DNA of 64,000 nt from Ohtaekwangia sp035628875. Its GTDB lineage: Bacteria > Bacteroidota > Bacteroidia > Cytophagales > Cyclobacteriaceae. Position numbers and translations under genes: made by a program. The stretch lies in contig DASPIZ010000146.1 of assembly GCA_035628875.1 (NCBI GenBank), forward strand, positions 1 through 64,000, read 5' to 3'. A model generated the notes under the pieces. The model was not told where the DNA came from. It saw only the letters and a list, made by a program, of their open reading frames with translations, and ran no database searches. Of the stretch, positions 26,476 through 35,137 are shown one piece after another (within the stretch, counting starts at the first letter, position 1; each line of letters opens with the position of its first letter).

Positions 26476-26646
26476 CTAAACCGGCGGAACAAAAGCGCCG
26501 CTCATACGACGGTAGATTTCAAGACATCTGCAAAGGCGGCGGCTTGGATTCGGCGAAATATCGCAAGTAAAAAATAAACCGTTGTCGTCGAGTGCAAAGT
26601 GACCTGCGCCACATGGAATAATTTTGTATTTTTTGATACCTTGTAT
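26476..26646 (-). pseudogene. Possible C-terminal remnant of an unrecognised gene
   Basis: In the 291-base gap between neighbours, one minus-strand frame is open for 56 codons and reads like real protein: YKIIPCGAGHFALDDNG, then LFFTCDISPNPSRRLC, then EIYRRMSGAFVPPV and a TAG. A TGA blocks the frame upstream and there is no good start codon. I take it as a 5'-truncated remnant of an unknown Cys-rich protein, but a chance open frame cannot be ruled out. Confidence 0.3.
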
Positions 26647-26733
26647 TCATGGCAGGCATGATCAATACGCATGCGCGGCCGTTTCGCTCATGAAAATCGT
26701 ATTTACTTTATCCAGGAATAAAACTGGAACTGA

Positions 26734-27144
26734 ATGAAAGATGTCAAGGAATTTTTTAAGGACTATGCTTCTGCATCGTTAACTGGAAAGGCAAATCAAG
26801 TTGCTGCGTTCTATGCGCAACAATTCATGGCCACCACAAAAGATAATTCAGCAACGTTTGAAAATGACCAAAAATTTATTGCGTGGCTAAATAGCGTATT
26901 CGAATTCAATAAAAAATTCGGCTTGCAAAAAATGGAGGTCAAGCATGTCGATTCCCTTTCAATTGGCGAATATTTTTATAAAGTCACAGTCACGTGGGAA
27001 ACCGTGTTCGCGAAACGGCCGGATGAAAAAATGAATTTTAATATTCACTATATTTTAAATCGTGTGGATGGAAACTTTAAAATTGTACTTTACATAAGTG
27101 AAGAGGATCAGGAAGAATTAATGAAAAGTAAAGGGATTTTGTAA
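26734..27144 (+). CDS. NTF2-like / SnoaL-like protein
   Basis: The 136-residue soluble protein has the layout of a SnoaL/NTF2-like cone fold. An N-terminal helix (VKEFFKDYASASLTGKANQVAAFYAQQFM) is followed by a curved sheet with VKHVDSLSIGEYFYKVTVTWETVF and FNIHYILNRVDGNFKIVLYISEEDQ. Such proteins are often ligand-binding or isomerase-like. No catalytic residues can be assigned. It stands alone in the accessory patch. Confidence 0.7.
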   Translation: MKDVKEFFKDYASASLTGKANQVAAFYAQQFMATTKDNSATFENDQKFIAWLNSVFEFNKKFGLQKMEVKHVDSLSIGEYFYKVTVTWETVFAKRPDEKMNFNIHYILNRVDGNFKIVLYISEEDQEELMKSKGIL

Positions 27145-27267
27145 AATAAAATGATGGCCATGACAGCGCATCATTCCCCCATCGGACTTTCGGCTGCGGC
27201 AATTAAAAAGCTTCCCGATATAAAAAGCTAAGAATCAGACACAAAAATCCACTATAACGCAAAGACA

Positions 27268-27633
27268 TTGAACACCTCCGACAAACACAACGAGCGTATT
27301 GCAAAATTGACCTTTGCTTCGGTCTATCCGATGTATCTCGCTAAAGTGGAAAAGAAAGGCAGAACAAAAGAAGAATTGGATCGGGCGATCGCATGGTTAA
27401 CAGGTTTTAGCAATAAAAAAATGCAGGAATTAATTAAAGAGAAAGTTACCTTTGAAACTTTCTTCGAACAGGCTTCTTTAAATCCCAGTGCTTCACTGAT
27501 CACTGGTGTAATCTGCGGGGCACGTGTAGAGGACATTGAAAATCCTTTAACACAAAAAATTCGATATCTTGATAAATTGGTGGATGAGCTGGCAAAGGGA
27601 AAAACAATGGAAAAGATATTACGTAAGGTTTAG
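27268..27633 (+). CDS. DUF2200 family protein
   Basis: The 121-residue protein matches DUF2200: ERIAKLTFASVYPMYLAKVEKKGRTKEELDRAIAWLTGF, then FFEQASLNPSASLITGVICGARVEDIENPLTQKIRYLDKLVDELAKGK. It starts at TTG (27268) because no in-frame ATG precedes the conserved domain. The family is small, widespread and of unknown function, and is often found in mobile gene pools. Confidence 0.9.
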   Translation: MNTSDKHNERIAKLTFASVYPMYLAKVEKKGRTKEELDRAIAWLTGFSNKKMQELIKEKVTFETFFEQASLNPSASLITGVICGARVEDIENPLTQKIRYLDKLVDELAKGKTMEKILRKV

Positions 27634-27697
27634 GCTCAGGAAGTTTTTTCCAATAACTCCGACCGGAAAGAAGTACACTCAATACATTTTGATAACA

Positions 27698-28117
27698 ATG
27701 GAAAAAAGTAGTAGCATAGACTATTCCCAGACATTTTACCACGGCACGAAAAGCGACCTAAAAACCGGCGACTTAATTGAACCGGGCTTTAACTCTAACT
27801 ACGGCAAAAAGAAAAAGGCGAAATACATTTATCTTACCGCAACCCTCGATGCTGCTACCTGGGGAGCTGAACTTGCTTTGGGTGAAGGACACGAACGAAT
27901 TTATATCGTAGAGCCAACAGGCACAATTGAAGACGATCCAAACTTAACGGACAAAAAATTTCCGGGTAACCCAACAAAATCGTATCGTTCGCTGTATCCG
28001 TTAAAAGTTATTGGGGAGGTAACTGATTGGCAGGGACATTCGCCAGAGCAACTTAAAGCAATGAAAGACCATCTTGCTGAGCTTGAGCGACAAGGTATTG
28101 AGGCCATCGAAGACTAA
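27698..28117 (+). CDS. arr: NAD(+)-rifampin ADP-ribosyltransferase
   Basis: The 139-residue protein matches Arr, which inactivates rifamycins by ADP-ribosylating the C23 hydroxyl. Key blocks are FYHGTKSDLKTGDLIEPGFNSNYG near the start (the catalytic His region), YIYLTATLDAATWGAELA, and RIYIVEPTGTIEDDPNLTDKKFPGNPTKSYRS, where the functional Asp lies. Length equals known Arr enzymes. I start at the Met of MEKSSSIDYS (27698), because the frame's earlier start lies within DUF2200. Environmental Bacteroidota often carry chromosomal arr; its location among accessory genes suggests acquisition. Confidence 0.93.
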   Translation: MEKSSSIDYSQTFYHGTKSDLKTGDLIEPGFNSNYGKKKKAKYIYLTATLDAATWGAELALGEGHERIYIVEPTGTIEDDPNLTDKKFPGNPTKSYRSLYPLKVIGEVTDWQGHSPEQLKAMKDHLAELERQGIEAIED

Positions 28118-28206
28118 ACGTAAGCGCGTAAGCAACCGCGTTTTTTTAATTACATAACCACCGAATAAACAGCCTTGGCCGAAGAGCGTACGATGGCTTC
28201 ACAACA

Positions 28207-28761
28207 ATGACTGATAAACAAATTCAAAGAACGAAAGACGAGATCAAAAAAATAAAGGCCTTTTTAGCAGCTGAAAAAAGAAAATTTGGTGGCTACTTTG
28301 ACAACAGGGCGCTTCGGTATGTACCCACTTCACTGTATGTTAAGATCGGAGACTTCGCCGGGGGATTAAGGTATTTAAGTTGGTTTAGAAAGAACTTTCC
28401 TGGCGACATCGGTTTCCCAAATTTCTTATTTGAGTCAACAATAATTTTTTTTGAAAACGGAAAAATTAAGGAGGCTGAAAAGTCGGCGCTCAGAACGTAC
28501 TGCTCAAATGCGCTTGTTATTGACATCTTGTTACACCCTGTTAATCAAAACAGCCATGAAGATAAGCGCTTTTACCGGAAGGAAGATGTACCATTGACGT
28601 TTATTGTATGGTTAGAAGCGTTTGTGAATTCCCAAGGCTTCATAAACGCTATGCAAAAATACAATTCATTAAAAGAGCAACTTGACTTAGAGCCTGTAGG
28701 TCCAAGACGATCGTTGTTGGTTGAGAAATTGTCTCGCTTTGAAGATGGAGAAGCATTGTGA
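28207..28761 (+). CDS. Hypothetical protein
   Basis: I do not recognise this 184-residue protein. It has no signal or membrane segment. Two amphipathic helix pairs (RYVPTSLYVKIGDFAGGLRYLSWFRKNFPGD and FPNFLFESTIIFFENGKIKEAEKSAL) resemble TPR-like helical hairpins, so a TPR-type fold is possible. Near the C-terminus is a basic stretch, GPRRSLLVEKLSRF. Its stop overlaps a GTG-started small open frame (GTGA at 28758-28761). Confidence 0.65.
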   Translation: MTDKQIQRTKDEIKKIKAFLAAEKRKFGGYFDNRALRYVPTSLYVKIGDFAGGLRYLSWFRKNFPGDIGFPNFLFESTIIFFENGKIKEAEKSALRTYCSNALVIDILLHPVNQNSHEDKRFYRKEDVPLTFIVWLEAFVNSQGFINAMQKYNSLKEQLDLEPVGPRRSLLVEKLSRFEDGEAL

Positions 28762-28925
28762 CAGGCAGGCTTCTTCAAGAATACATAGTAGGAAAACCCT
28801 GGCATAGAATTAACAAAACGATATTAGACATTTCCAAAGAAATGTTAGCCTGCAAAGAAGTTTGTACTTTTAATAAGAAATTTATTACCTACTTCATCGG
28901 TACAGCAGTCAACCCAAAATGCTAA
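28758..28925 (+). CDS. Possible small gene coupled to the preceding one
   Basis: A 55-residue open frame begins with GTG that overlaps the previous stop as GTGA, the classic coupling arrangement, and ends at TAA (28923-28925). It reads TGRLLQEYIVGKPWHRIN then KTILDISKEMLACKEVC and ends in VNPKC. I do not recognise it. It is either a real small protein or a chance open frame; no ribosome-binding site is needed for coupling. Confidence 0.3.
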   Translation: MTGRLLQEYIVGKPWHRINKTILDISKEMLACKEVCTFNKKFITYFIGTAVNPKC

Positions 28926-28998
28926 GGAAGAATTTAATATAAATCTTAAAATAAAATACCTGTCACCATCCAACTTTAACCTACTACACATATTACAC

Positions 28999-29301
28999 AT
29001 GATTTACATTACCCAACTCATTTACATCATTCCCGGACAGGAAAAAAAATTTCATGAATTTGAAGATGTTGCTATTCCGATAATAGCAAAATACAATGGC
29101 CGGCTTTTGTTCAGGGTAAGACCCAATGACGATGCCTACATTGAACATCAAATCGACAAACCTTATGAAATCCATCTGGTGGAATTTGATGCCGTAGAAG
29201 ATTTCGAAAACTTCAAAAAAGACGAAGAGCGAAAAAAGTTTCTGCACCTGAAGGAACAATCCATCAAGGCGTCCATCATGATACAGGGTACAAAGCCATG
29301 A
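28999..29301 (+). CDS. DUF1330-like ferredoxin-fold protein
   Basis: The 100-residue protein looks like a DUF1330 or dimeric alpha/beta barrel protein: YITQLIYIIPGQEKKFHEFEDVAIPIIAKYNGRLLFRV followed by EIHLVEFDAVEDFENFKKDEERKKFLHLKEQSI. Such proteins are small cytoplasmic dimers of unknown function. There is no catalytic signature. The ATG is preceded by an AT-rich gap and begins a monocistronic gene at the end of the accessory patch. Confidence 0.75.
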   Translation: MIYITQLIYIIPGQEKKFHEFEDVAIPIIAKYNGRLLFRVRPNDDAYIEHQIDKPYEIHLVEFDAVEDFENFKKDEERKKFLHLKEQSIKASIMIQGTKP

Positions 29302-29342
29302 ACTGTTAGAGGCAGCTTACAAAAATACCTTAAGCTTAATTT

Positions 29343-30398
29343 TTAATTACTATATACGGCCATGATATCGGGAAGCTCGTCTTTGGTAATAACCAGTTCA
29401 TGATCATAAACGTGCTTTAAGTATTCTTCGTCAATGTCTTCCAGGTGGTCGGTATGCCATTCCATCCACCACAGCCACATGGCACCCTTGTCGAGGCATG
29501 AATCGGGATCCGGAGGAACGCCGCATTCATGATAACAGATAGGCATGGGGTTGCTTTTAGTAATTTCCTGAAGTTTAGTAAACATACGCACGTGCGGATC
29601 GTCCCCGCCATCGTATGTATCGGATCCGACAATATCTACATATTCATTTCCCGGAAACCACTTTTCATCTGGAATACTGGAATAACAAAGCACCCAAATG
29701 ACGTTGTTGAGTTTACGTTCGTGAACAAAATAATTGTACATGGTGATCCAAAGTCTTTTGAACCTTTCAGGACCCTGCTTACCATACCAGAACCAATGAC
29801 CATTTAACTCATGGTATGGCCTCCACAATATGGGCACATTTGCATCCCGAAGTTTTTCTAATAGATCGGCCTTTGTTTTAAGCTCTTCCCAGAATGCCTT
29901 ATGTTCTTTCGTTCCTTCGATAAAACATTTGTCGATGTCGATTTCTTTTTTACTGTTCTCATACCCTTCGCCAATACCCGGAGCGCCCCAATGCCACATA
30001 ATGGTCGGGATGCCTCCGCTATTCCACCAATCTATCGCATGTCGAACTTCGGCAGCGTTGTCACGTTGATGAATAAAATCAATTCCCCGTAATGCAGGTT
30101 CTTTTCCTGTTTTCTCTTTGAGATATTTTAACTCATCCATACCCCACGGCGCCCACATCTGACCTGACAACATTCTTCTACCCCAGATATCAAGTAAGTA
30201 TTGATACAATGCCTCCGCTTCTTTGGAAGGATCAGGCGAACTTAGCTCTCGTTCCAGTCGCGCAATATTTCGTGTTGCCAGGATTGAATCGTAATCTCTA
30301 TCCTTTACTATAGCAGAACTATCTCGCTGTGGTTTCGAACACGAAGCAATGAAAATCAATACTAGGATAAGTGTCGCGGTTTTTATAAAGTTATTCAT
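29343..30398 (-). CDS. Glycoside hydrolase family 26 (beta-mannanase-like) lipoprotein
   Basis: The 351-residue product has a lipoprotein signal (LVLIFIASC, Cys20). The GH26 barrel carries the two catalytic glutamates, E197 in RPYHELNGHWFWYG (acid/base) and E291 in CYHECGVPP (nucleophile). Other typical blocks are RRMLSGQM and PTIMWHWGAP. It probably cleaves beta-1,4-mannan in the periplasm or at the outer membrane. No SusCD pair or other mannan genes are nearby, so it is not in a classical polysaccharide locus. Confidence 0.93.
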   Translation of the reverse strand: MNNFIKTATLILVLIFIASCSKPQRDSSAIVKDRDYDSILATRNIARLERELSSPDPSKEAEALYQYLLDIWGRRMLSGQMWAPWGMDELKYLKEKTGKEPALRGIDFIHQRDNAAEVRHAIDWWNSGGIPTIMWHWGAPGIGEGYENSKKEIDIDKCFIEGTKEHKAFWEELKTKADLLEKLRDANVPILWRPYHELNGHWFWYGKQGPERFKRLWITMYNYFVHERKLNNVIWVLCYSSIPDEKWFPGNEYVDIVGSDTYDGGDDPHVRMFTKLQEITKSNPMPICYHECGVPPDPDSCLDKGAMWLWWMEWHTDHLEDIDEEYLKHVYDHELVITKDELPDIMAVYSN

Positions 30399-30498
30399 TG
30401 CACACAGGGTCTATTGTTGGAGACTAACAAGGTACAGAATTTATTTAAAGACTTAACTTTTGGGTTGATCTTCAACTTCCAAACAGGCTTGCGATAAT

Positions 30499-31245
30499 TT
30501 ACTTTTGCGACGTCCACTTGAACATAAACCCACTGATCGCGAAGAGTAGCATTCCCGTAAGTAAGGGTACTGCTATTGGCAAAATCATTTCAGTTATTGG
30601 CGCTTCTTTCCAAAGCGCCATCTCCATTGCTTTCACACCCCACGTTAGCGGATTCAGATCAGTAATGGTCACCATCCATGAAGGCATCATGGCAACCGGA
30701 AACATCACGCCACTAAAACAAGCCAATACCTGAAACACTGTCCAACTCAAGGCGCCCGCGGCACGTTCTGTTTTTGCAAAATGTGCTAACAACGTCATCA
30801 AACCTGAAAATAAAACTGCGTTTGAAAAAAAAACTAAAAGCAATAATAAAAATGAGTTTGTCCTTATATCAAAGAATAATGAAGCAAACAACCAGGACAT
30901 CAGCGCACTGACCATTAACATGGTAATGCACGCCAGTACTTTCCCTGATAACAATTGAAATTTATTGATCGGCGATAGCTGCAGCCTGACAATTGTACCC
31001 GAATACTTTTCGACTGCTATAGAACCAACTGATGATGCAGCGCCGCCGATTAATCCCCAGAACATCACTTTCGAAAAAGCATAATCATAACTTGTAATGC
31101 CTGATTGAATAGGAAAAGTCGACGCGAAGATGGTCCCAATCAAGGCTACCAAAATCAAGGGTAGTGCGAAAGTAACAATGAGACTTGTTTTATCCAGCAA
31201 AAGTAATTTCAGGTCCTTGCGGGTAAGCGTTATAATTTCGTTCAT
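30499..31245 (-). CDS. ABC-2 type transporter permease
   Basis: The 248-residue integral membrane protein has six predicted hydrophobic segments. It starts with the typical ABC-2 N-terminus (ITLTRKDLKLLLLDKTSLIVTFALPLILVALIG). Conserved features are KYSGTIVRLQLSPI, the cytoplasmic coupling region, and FSGVMFPVAMMP in the last half. It forms a pair with the ATP-binding protein 2 bp upstream. Substrate unknown, probably an efflux or export system. Confidence 0.93.
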   Translation of the reverse strand: MNEIITLTRKDLKLLLLDKTSLIVTFALPLILVALIGTIFASTFPIQSGITSYDYAFSKVMFWGLIGGAASSVGSIAVEKYSGTIVRLQLSPINKFQLLSGKVLACITMLMVSALMSWLFASLFFDIRTNSFLLLLLVFFSNAVLFSGLMTLLAHFAKTERAAGALSWTVFQVLACFSGVMFPVAMMPSWMVTITDLNPLTWGVKAMEMALWKEAPITEMILPIAVPLLTGMLLFAISGFMFKWTSQK

Positions 31246-31247
31246 AA

Positions 31248-32093
31248 TTAATCTCTTAAATGTTTTCCGGTAATGTTTAGAAAAGCTTTCTCCAAGCTTG
31301 GACTTTCTATCTGCAGCGAAAGAATAGTGTCTTCTTCATTGATTCGGATGATATCCTTTACGGGATGATCCGTTTCCATTCTGGTTACTCCTTTGGCCGT
31401 TTCCACAATCAGCAGACTTTTTCCACCAAATTTTGCAATCAATCCATCTACGGTATCTTCGGCCACAAGTTTGCCGGCATCCATGATACCAACCCGGTTG
31501 CATAGCTGCTGAACCTCTTCAATGTAATGAGATGTAAGCACGATTGTACAGCCTTCCTCTTTCATCCGTTTAAGACTTTCGTAAATCGCATTGCGTGACT
31601 GAGGATCAACCCCGACAGTGGGCTCATCTAAAATCAATAAGGAAGGACGATGCAGCAAGGCAGTGGCGATATTCAAACGTCTCTTCATACCACCAGAATA
31701 TTTACTGACCCGATCATTTTTCCGATCTGTGAGATTAACAATTTCCAACACATCCCGAATACGATCTTTCAATTCGTTTCCAGAAAGTCCATAAAGGCTT
31801 CCAAAAAAACGGAGGTTCTCCGATGCCGTTAGTGTTTCATAGATGGCCAGGGTTTGTGGTACTATTCCAATAAGTCTTTTTATCGACTTCATGCCAGGCG
31901 CACCCAAGCCAGCGATTTGTATCATACCTGTTTCAGGGACAAGGGTTCCGATGATAATATTGGTAGTTGTGGTTTTACCAGCACCATTGGGACCGAGCAA
32001 ACCAAAAACTTCTCCAGCTCTTACCTGCAAGGAGATGTTATCGACTACTGTTTTCGAACCAAAACGTTTTGTTACATTTTGAATTTTTATCAT
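31248..32093 (-). CDS. ABC transporter ATP-binding protein
   Basis: The 281-residue ATPase has Walker A GPNGAGKTTTTN, the signature YSGGMKRRLN, Walker B LLILDEPTVGVD and a switch His in LTSHYIEE. It is of the ABC-2/drug exporter class, with a C-terminal extension of about 60 residues after the core. The gene ends 2 bp before the permease start, so the pair is co-transcribed and the two likely form one exporter. Confidence 0.96.
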   Translation of the reverse strand: MIKIQNVTKRFGSKTVVDNISLQVRAGEVFGLLGPNGAGKTTTTNIIIGTLVPETGMIQIAGLGAPGMKSIKRLIGIVPQTLAIYETLTASENLRFFGSLYGLSGNELKDRIRDVLEIVNLTDRKNDRVSKYSGGMKRRLNIATALLHRPSLLILDEPTVGVDPQSRNAIYESLKRMKEEGCTIVLTSHYIEEVQQLCNRVGIMDAGKLVAEDTVDGLIAKFGGKSLLIVETAKGVTRMETDHPVKDIIRINEEDTILSLQIESPSLEKAFLNITGKHLRD

Positions 32094-32134
32094 AATAGGT
32101 TTTGATTACGAACCTTATCAAAGCGTTCTTTTTA

Positions 32135-33232
32135 TCAGTTTAAAATTTCTTGTGTTACCATCCTGGTGTCGTCACGTGACACTTTCCTTTTTAATCCAAA
32201 CAATGGCCTGATGATGTTTATTCTTCGAATGACAAACTCATAAAACAAAAAACATCCTGCAAACGTAAAGATCAACAGTAAAACAAATTGTAAACGAACA
32301 TCAATGTTCAGCGGAAAAATGAGCAACGATCCAAAAAACAGGAAGATCATATGAATAATGTAGACGGGATAAGCAGCCTCACTTAAATAAAGGAGTGTTC
32401 TACTGGGACGGTTAAGATATCGGTAACCAAATGCAAAAACCGAAAATATCCAAAGATCAGATTCAACGACCAGTTGATAAACCGGTACACGCATTTGAAA
32501 TTGTGATAAGCGATAAACAAAAAATGATAGCGCGCCCAAAAGAAACAGCCATCGCCATTTCAACAACATATTCCAAAAAGAAGCACCACTCAACACAAAA
32601 CAAAATCCGAAAAAAAATGCCAATAAGCCAAGTGCGAATCCATGCCAAGTCATGGCATACAACTCATACGGATTAGGTTTAATCAAAATTGCTTCGGCAA
32701 TAAAGGTGGCTATCACAACGAGCAGTCCCAATGGATTACTAAACAGCTTCTTTATTCCGGTTGCTACTTTTCCTTGCTCATTATTTTTCAGATAAAAGAA
32801 TACCGGTAAAAGCACAACGACATAAACAAAAATGTTTCCTAGGAACCACAAGTGGCCGGGATGCGGATTATAATCAAGCGCAAGATCATAGTAGTATTGC
32901 CAGATATAAGCACTGACAGGAAAAATTAATACAGCCCCGAATAGAAAAGGAATCAAAATCCTCGCGGCGCGCTCCTGTAACAATTGTTTCCAGTTTCTTC
33001 GTTGTATGGCAAAATATACGCCCATACCGGATACAAAAAACAAAAGCGGAATGCGCCAAACGTTAAGCATTGTCATGGGAATCCAAAGCGAGTCCCATGA
33101 TTTTTGTGTTGTAATAAATCCAATCATAATGCCCCAACGCTGGAAGCCAATGGCGACATGATAAAGTAAGAGTAGACCGATTGCAATAACCCTGATGCTA
33201 TCGATATCATATCTGCGGTTTAAGGTTGTCAT
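32135..33232 (-). CDS. Acyltransferase family 3 membrane protein
   Basis: The 365-residue polytopic protein of about 10 membrane spans matches the acyltransferase 3 family, which transfers acyl groups to sugars of the envelope. The start RRYDIDSIRVIAIGLLLLYHVAIGF has the conserved Arg and His. Conserved later blocks are PLLFFVSGMGVYFA and GHLWFLGNIFVY, and the C-terminal SEAAYPVYIIHMIFLFFGS. Substrate unknown. It is upstream of the ABC pair on the same strand, 41 bp apart. Confidence 0.92.
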   Translation of the reverse strand: MTTLNRRYDIDSIRVIAIGLLLLYHVAIGFQRWGIMIGFITTQKSWDSLWIPMTMLNVWRIPLLFFVSGMGVYFAIQRRNWKQLLQERAARILIPFLFGAVLIFPVSAYIWQYYYDLALDYNPHPGHLWFLGNIFVYVVVLLPVFFYLKNNEQGKVATGIKKLFSNPLGLLVVIATFIAEAILIKPNPYELYAMTWHGFALGLLAFFFGFCFVLSGASFWNMLLKWRWLFLLGALSFFVYRLSQFQMRVPVYQLVVESDLWIFSVFAFGYRYLNRPSRTLLYLSEAAYPVYIIHMIFLFFGSLLIFPLNIDVRLQFVLLLIFTFAGCFLFYEFVIRRINIIRPLFGLKRKVSRDDTRMVTQEILN

Positions 33233-33257
33233 CCGATTTTGAGTTTGGTGGACAAAA

Positions 33258-33833
33258 CTATTTTAACATCATAGCAATTTCCGGACGTGTTTTTTCAATA
33301 TAAGGATAGTCGAGCACCAAACCCATCGGCGCGAGTATCTGCCCCATCATATCATACGTATTCTTCACATCTGCAAACGGACCTGCTACCGATTCATAAG
33401 CGGTAGAGCCGAATTTGTTCCTGACAGCTTTATCGGCATTGTTCGCCAATAACACCTTTACGATTTCCGGCCGACAAAAAAATGCGGCGACGTGAAGTGC
33501 GGTTGATCCGTCGTTGTTCTGAAAGTTGATATCAGCGCCGGCTTCAATTAAAGTTTTCGCCATCTCTGGCTTATTAAAAAGAGAAGCGGTAATCAATGGG
33601 CTTGAACCGCCAAAGGGATCCTTTTCATTCAGGTTACTTCCTGCCGCGATGTGTTGATTGACGGCTTCGGTGTTTCCTGTAAGTACAGCGGTGTGGATAT
33701 CAATCTGCGGTGCTTCCACCCCGGACTTGCCAGAATTGTCATTTTGTTTTGCATCCTTGTTATTGCAGGCCGTAAAAATAAAAAGGGCTACAAAAAACGT
33801 CATTTGAGCTACCAGGTGTTTTTGTGTTTTCAT
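33258..33833 (-). CDS. Ankyrin-repeat lipoprotein-like protein
   Basis: The 191-residue protein has a signal ending FIFTACNN, so it may be a lipoprotein. Three ankyrin repeats are visible: DIHTAVLTGNTEAVNQHIAAG, SPLITASLFNKPEMAKTLIEAGADIN and TALHVAAFFCRPEIVKVLLANNADK. Ankyrin repeats bind proteins; the partner is unknown. It may be co-transcribed with the acyltransferase gene 25 bp downstream. Confidence 0.9.
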   Translation of the reverse strand: MKTQKHLVAQMTFFVALFIFTACNNKDAKQNDNSGKSGVEAPQIDIHTAVLTGNTEAVNQHIAAGSNLNEKDPFGGSSPLITASLFNKPEMAKTLIEAGADINFQNNDGSTALHVAAFFCRPEIVKVLLANNADKAVRNKFGSTAYESVAGPFADVKNTYDMMGQILAPMGLVLDYPYIEKTRPEIAMMLK

Positions 33834-34353
33834 GATTTAGAATGTTTAATGGTTTAACTGTTTGCGATGATGCAAAGGTGGGCTGATCCGGGATTTTGGG
33901 CTAAGCAGCTTTGCAGCTAAAACCATTAACTATCAGTAAATCAGTATAAATTATGGCGCATTGATATAAATTATGGTGCAAAGGGGGGCAAGTTCGAAGT
34001 TCAAGGGTTCAAAGTTCAAGGTTGGGACGGTGACACGGACGATGAATTCGTTTGATTAAAGTGTTTGAAGGCTGAGGTTGGCTTTTGAACCCTGACAATT
34101 TATTGAAAAAACGACATTGATGCATGACGCGAGCAACCAGGGCTTACCAAAACCATATAATATCTAAAGTAGACTTAAATATTATTAATTTCGATCACAT
34201 GAAGGCACCTCGTGAATGATTTGAGGAAATACAATTCAAAAAAGGACCATACTTGTAATTCTGATATCTTTAACCACGCTTGGCATACAAACCGTTAAGG
34301 CCGCTTTGACGAATCCAGTAGATGAGATCAGAAACGAATAAAACAAAAAAAAA
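33834..34353. other. 520-bp gene-free region with short direct repeats
   Basis: No gene was found. It contains two copies of a 17-bp unit, TATAAATTATGG(C/T)GCA (starts at 33945 and 33965), and a run of GTTC-A/G-AAG-like units from 33990 to 34023. The rest is AT-rich and has no recognisable feature on either strand. It separates the minus-strand ankyrin gene from the end of the LytTR regulator gene. Confidence 0.6.
33943..34023 (+). repeat. Short direct repeats
   Basis: There are two near-identical copies of a 16-17 bp sequence separated by 20 bp period (33945-33960 and 33965-33980, one mismatch). They are followed by an imperfect tandem of AGTTC(G/A)AAGTTCAAGG units at 33991-34023. Copies of the second kind are common in Bacteroidota intergenic DNA. 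Function unknown. Confidence 0.5.
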
Positions 34354-35106
34354 TTAAGTCGTCTCAGCTGATTTCTTCCAAAGTTTTTTATTAATAACAC
34401 GTTCAATAACCGCGTCACGGTAATTCCGGCTTATTGGAATGCGAAAGGATTGAATAATAATATCATTATTTTCTACTGCTTCAATTTTAGAGATGGAAAC
34501 AATATATGATTTATGTATCCGTATGAACGACTTACTATCAAGGTTCTCTTCAACGTTTTTCAGGCACAGCAATGTTATATATTTGCCCTTTCTTGTATAA
34601 ATGGTAACATAGTTTTGCAGACCCTGAATGTATAGAATATCATCAAAGTAAATGCGCTCGTATTTATAATCACATTTGATGAAAAAATAATCTTCGGCAG
34701 GTACGCGTGGCGTTGCACTGTTGCTTGCGGCGACCGATTTCATAACAAGCTGTTGATAATCCTTCGCTTTACCTACCGCTTTGAAAAAACGGTTGAATGT
34801 AATGGGTTTTACCAGGTAATCCAGTACATCAAGTTGAAAACCCTCCAATGCAAAACTTGGATAAGCCGTTGTGATAATGACCATCGGCATGTTTTGTGCC
34901 ATCTTCAGGAAATCGATACCATTTAACACCGGCATCTGGATGTCAAGAAATACCAGATCTACTTTTTGTTCATCCATTATCCGCGTGAGCTCTAAAGGAT
35001 TAGATCCAGTCCCCGCAAGTTGAAGGAAATCAATCTGATCAACGTAATTGGCAATGCATTCCCGGGCAAGCGGTTCATCGTCAATGATCACACATTTTAT
35101 CATCAT
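34354..35106 (-). CDS. LytTR family response regulator
   Basis: The 250-residue response regulator has an N-terminal receiver domain (IIDDEPLARE, phospho-acceptor D55 in FLDIQMPV, Lys in YLVKPITF) and a C-terminal LytTR DNA-binding domain (YFFIKCDYKYERIYFDDILYI to PISRNYRDAV). It is 31 bp downstream of the LytS-type kinase gene and is surely its partner. Targets are unknown. Confidence 0.96.
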   Translation of the reverse strand: MMIKCVIIDDEPLARECIANYVDQIDFLQLAGTGSNPLELTRIMDEQKVDLVFLDIQMPVLNGIDFLKMAQNMPMVIITTAYPSFALEGFQLDVLDYLVKPITFNRFFKAVGKAKDYQQLVMKSVAASNSATPRVPAEDYFFIKCDYKYERIYFDDILYIQGLQNYVTIYTRKGKYITLLCLKNVEENLDSKSFIRIHKSYIVSISKIEAVENNDIIIQSFRIPISRNYRDAVIERVINKKLWKKSAETT

Positions 35107-35137
35107 GCAAATAATTTAGTAATGTTGAATGCCAGCT

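Noticed and set aside
33990..34023. GTTCAAG-type tandem as a CRISPR array
   Set aside because: Units are only 15-16 bp, contiguous and imperfect, with no spacers and no cas genes in the window.
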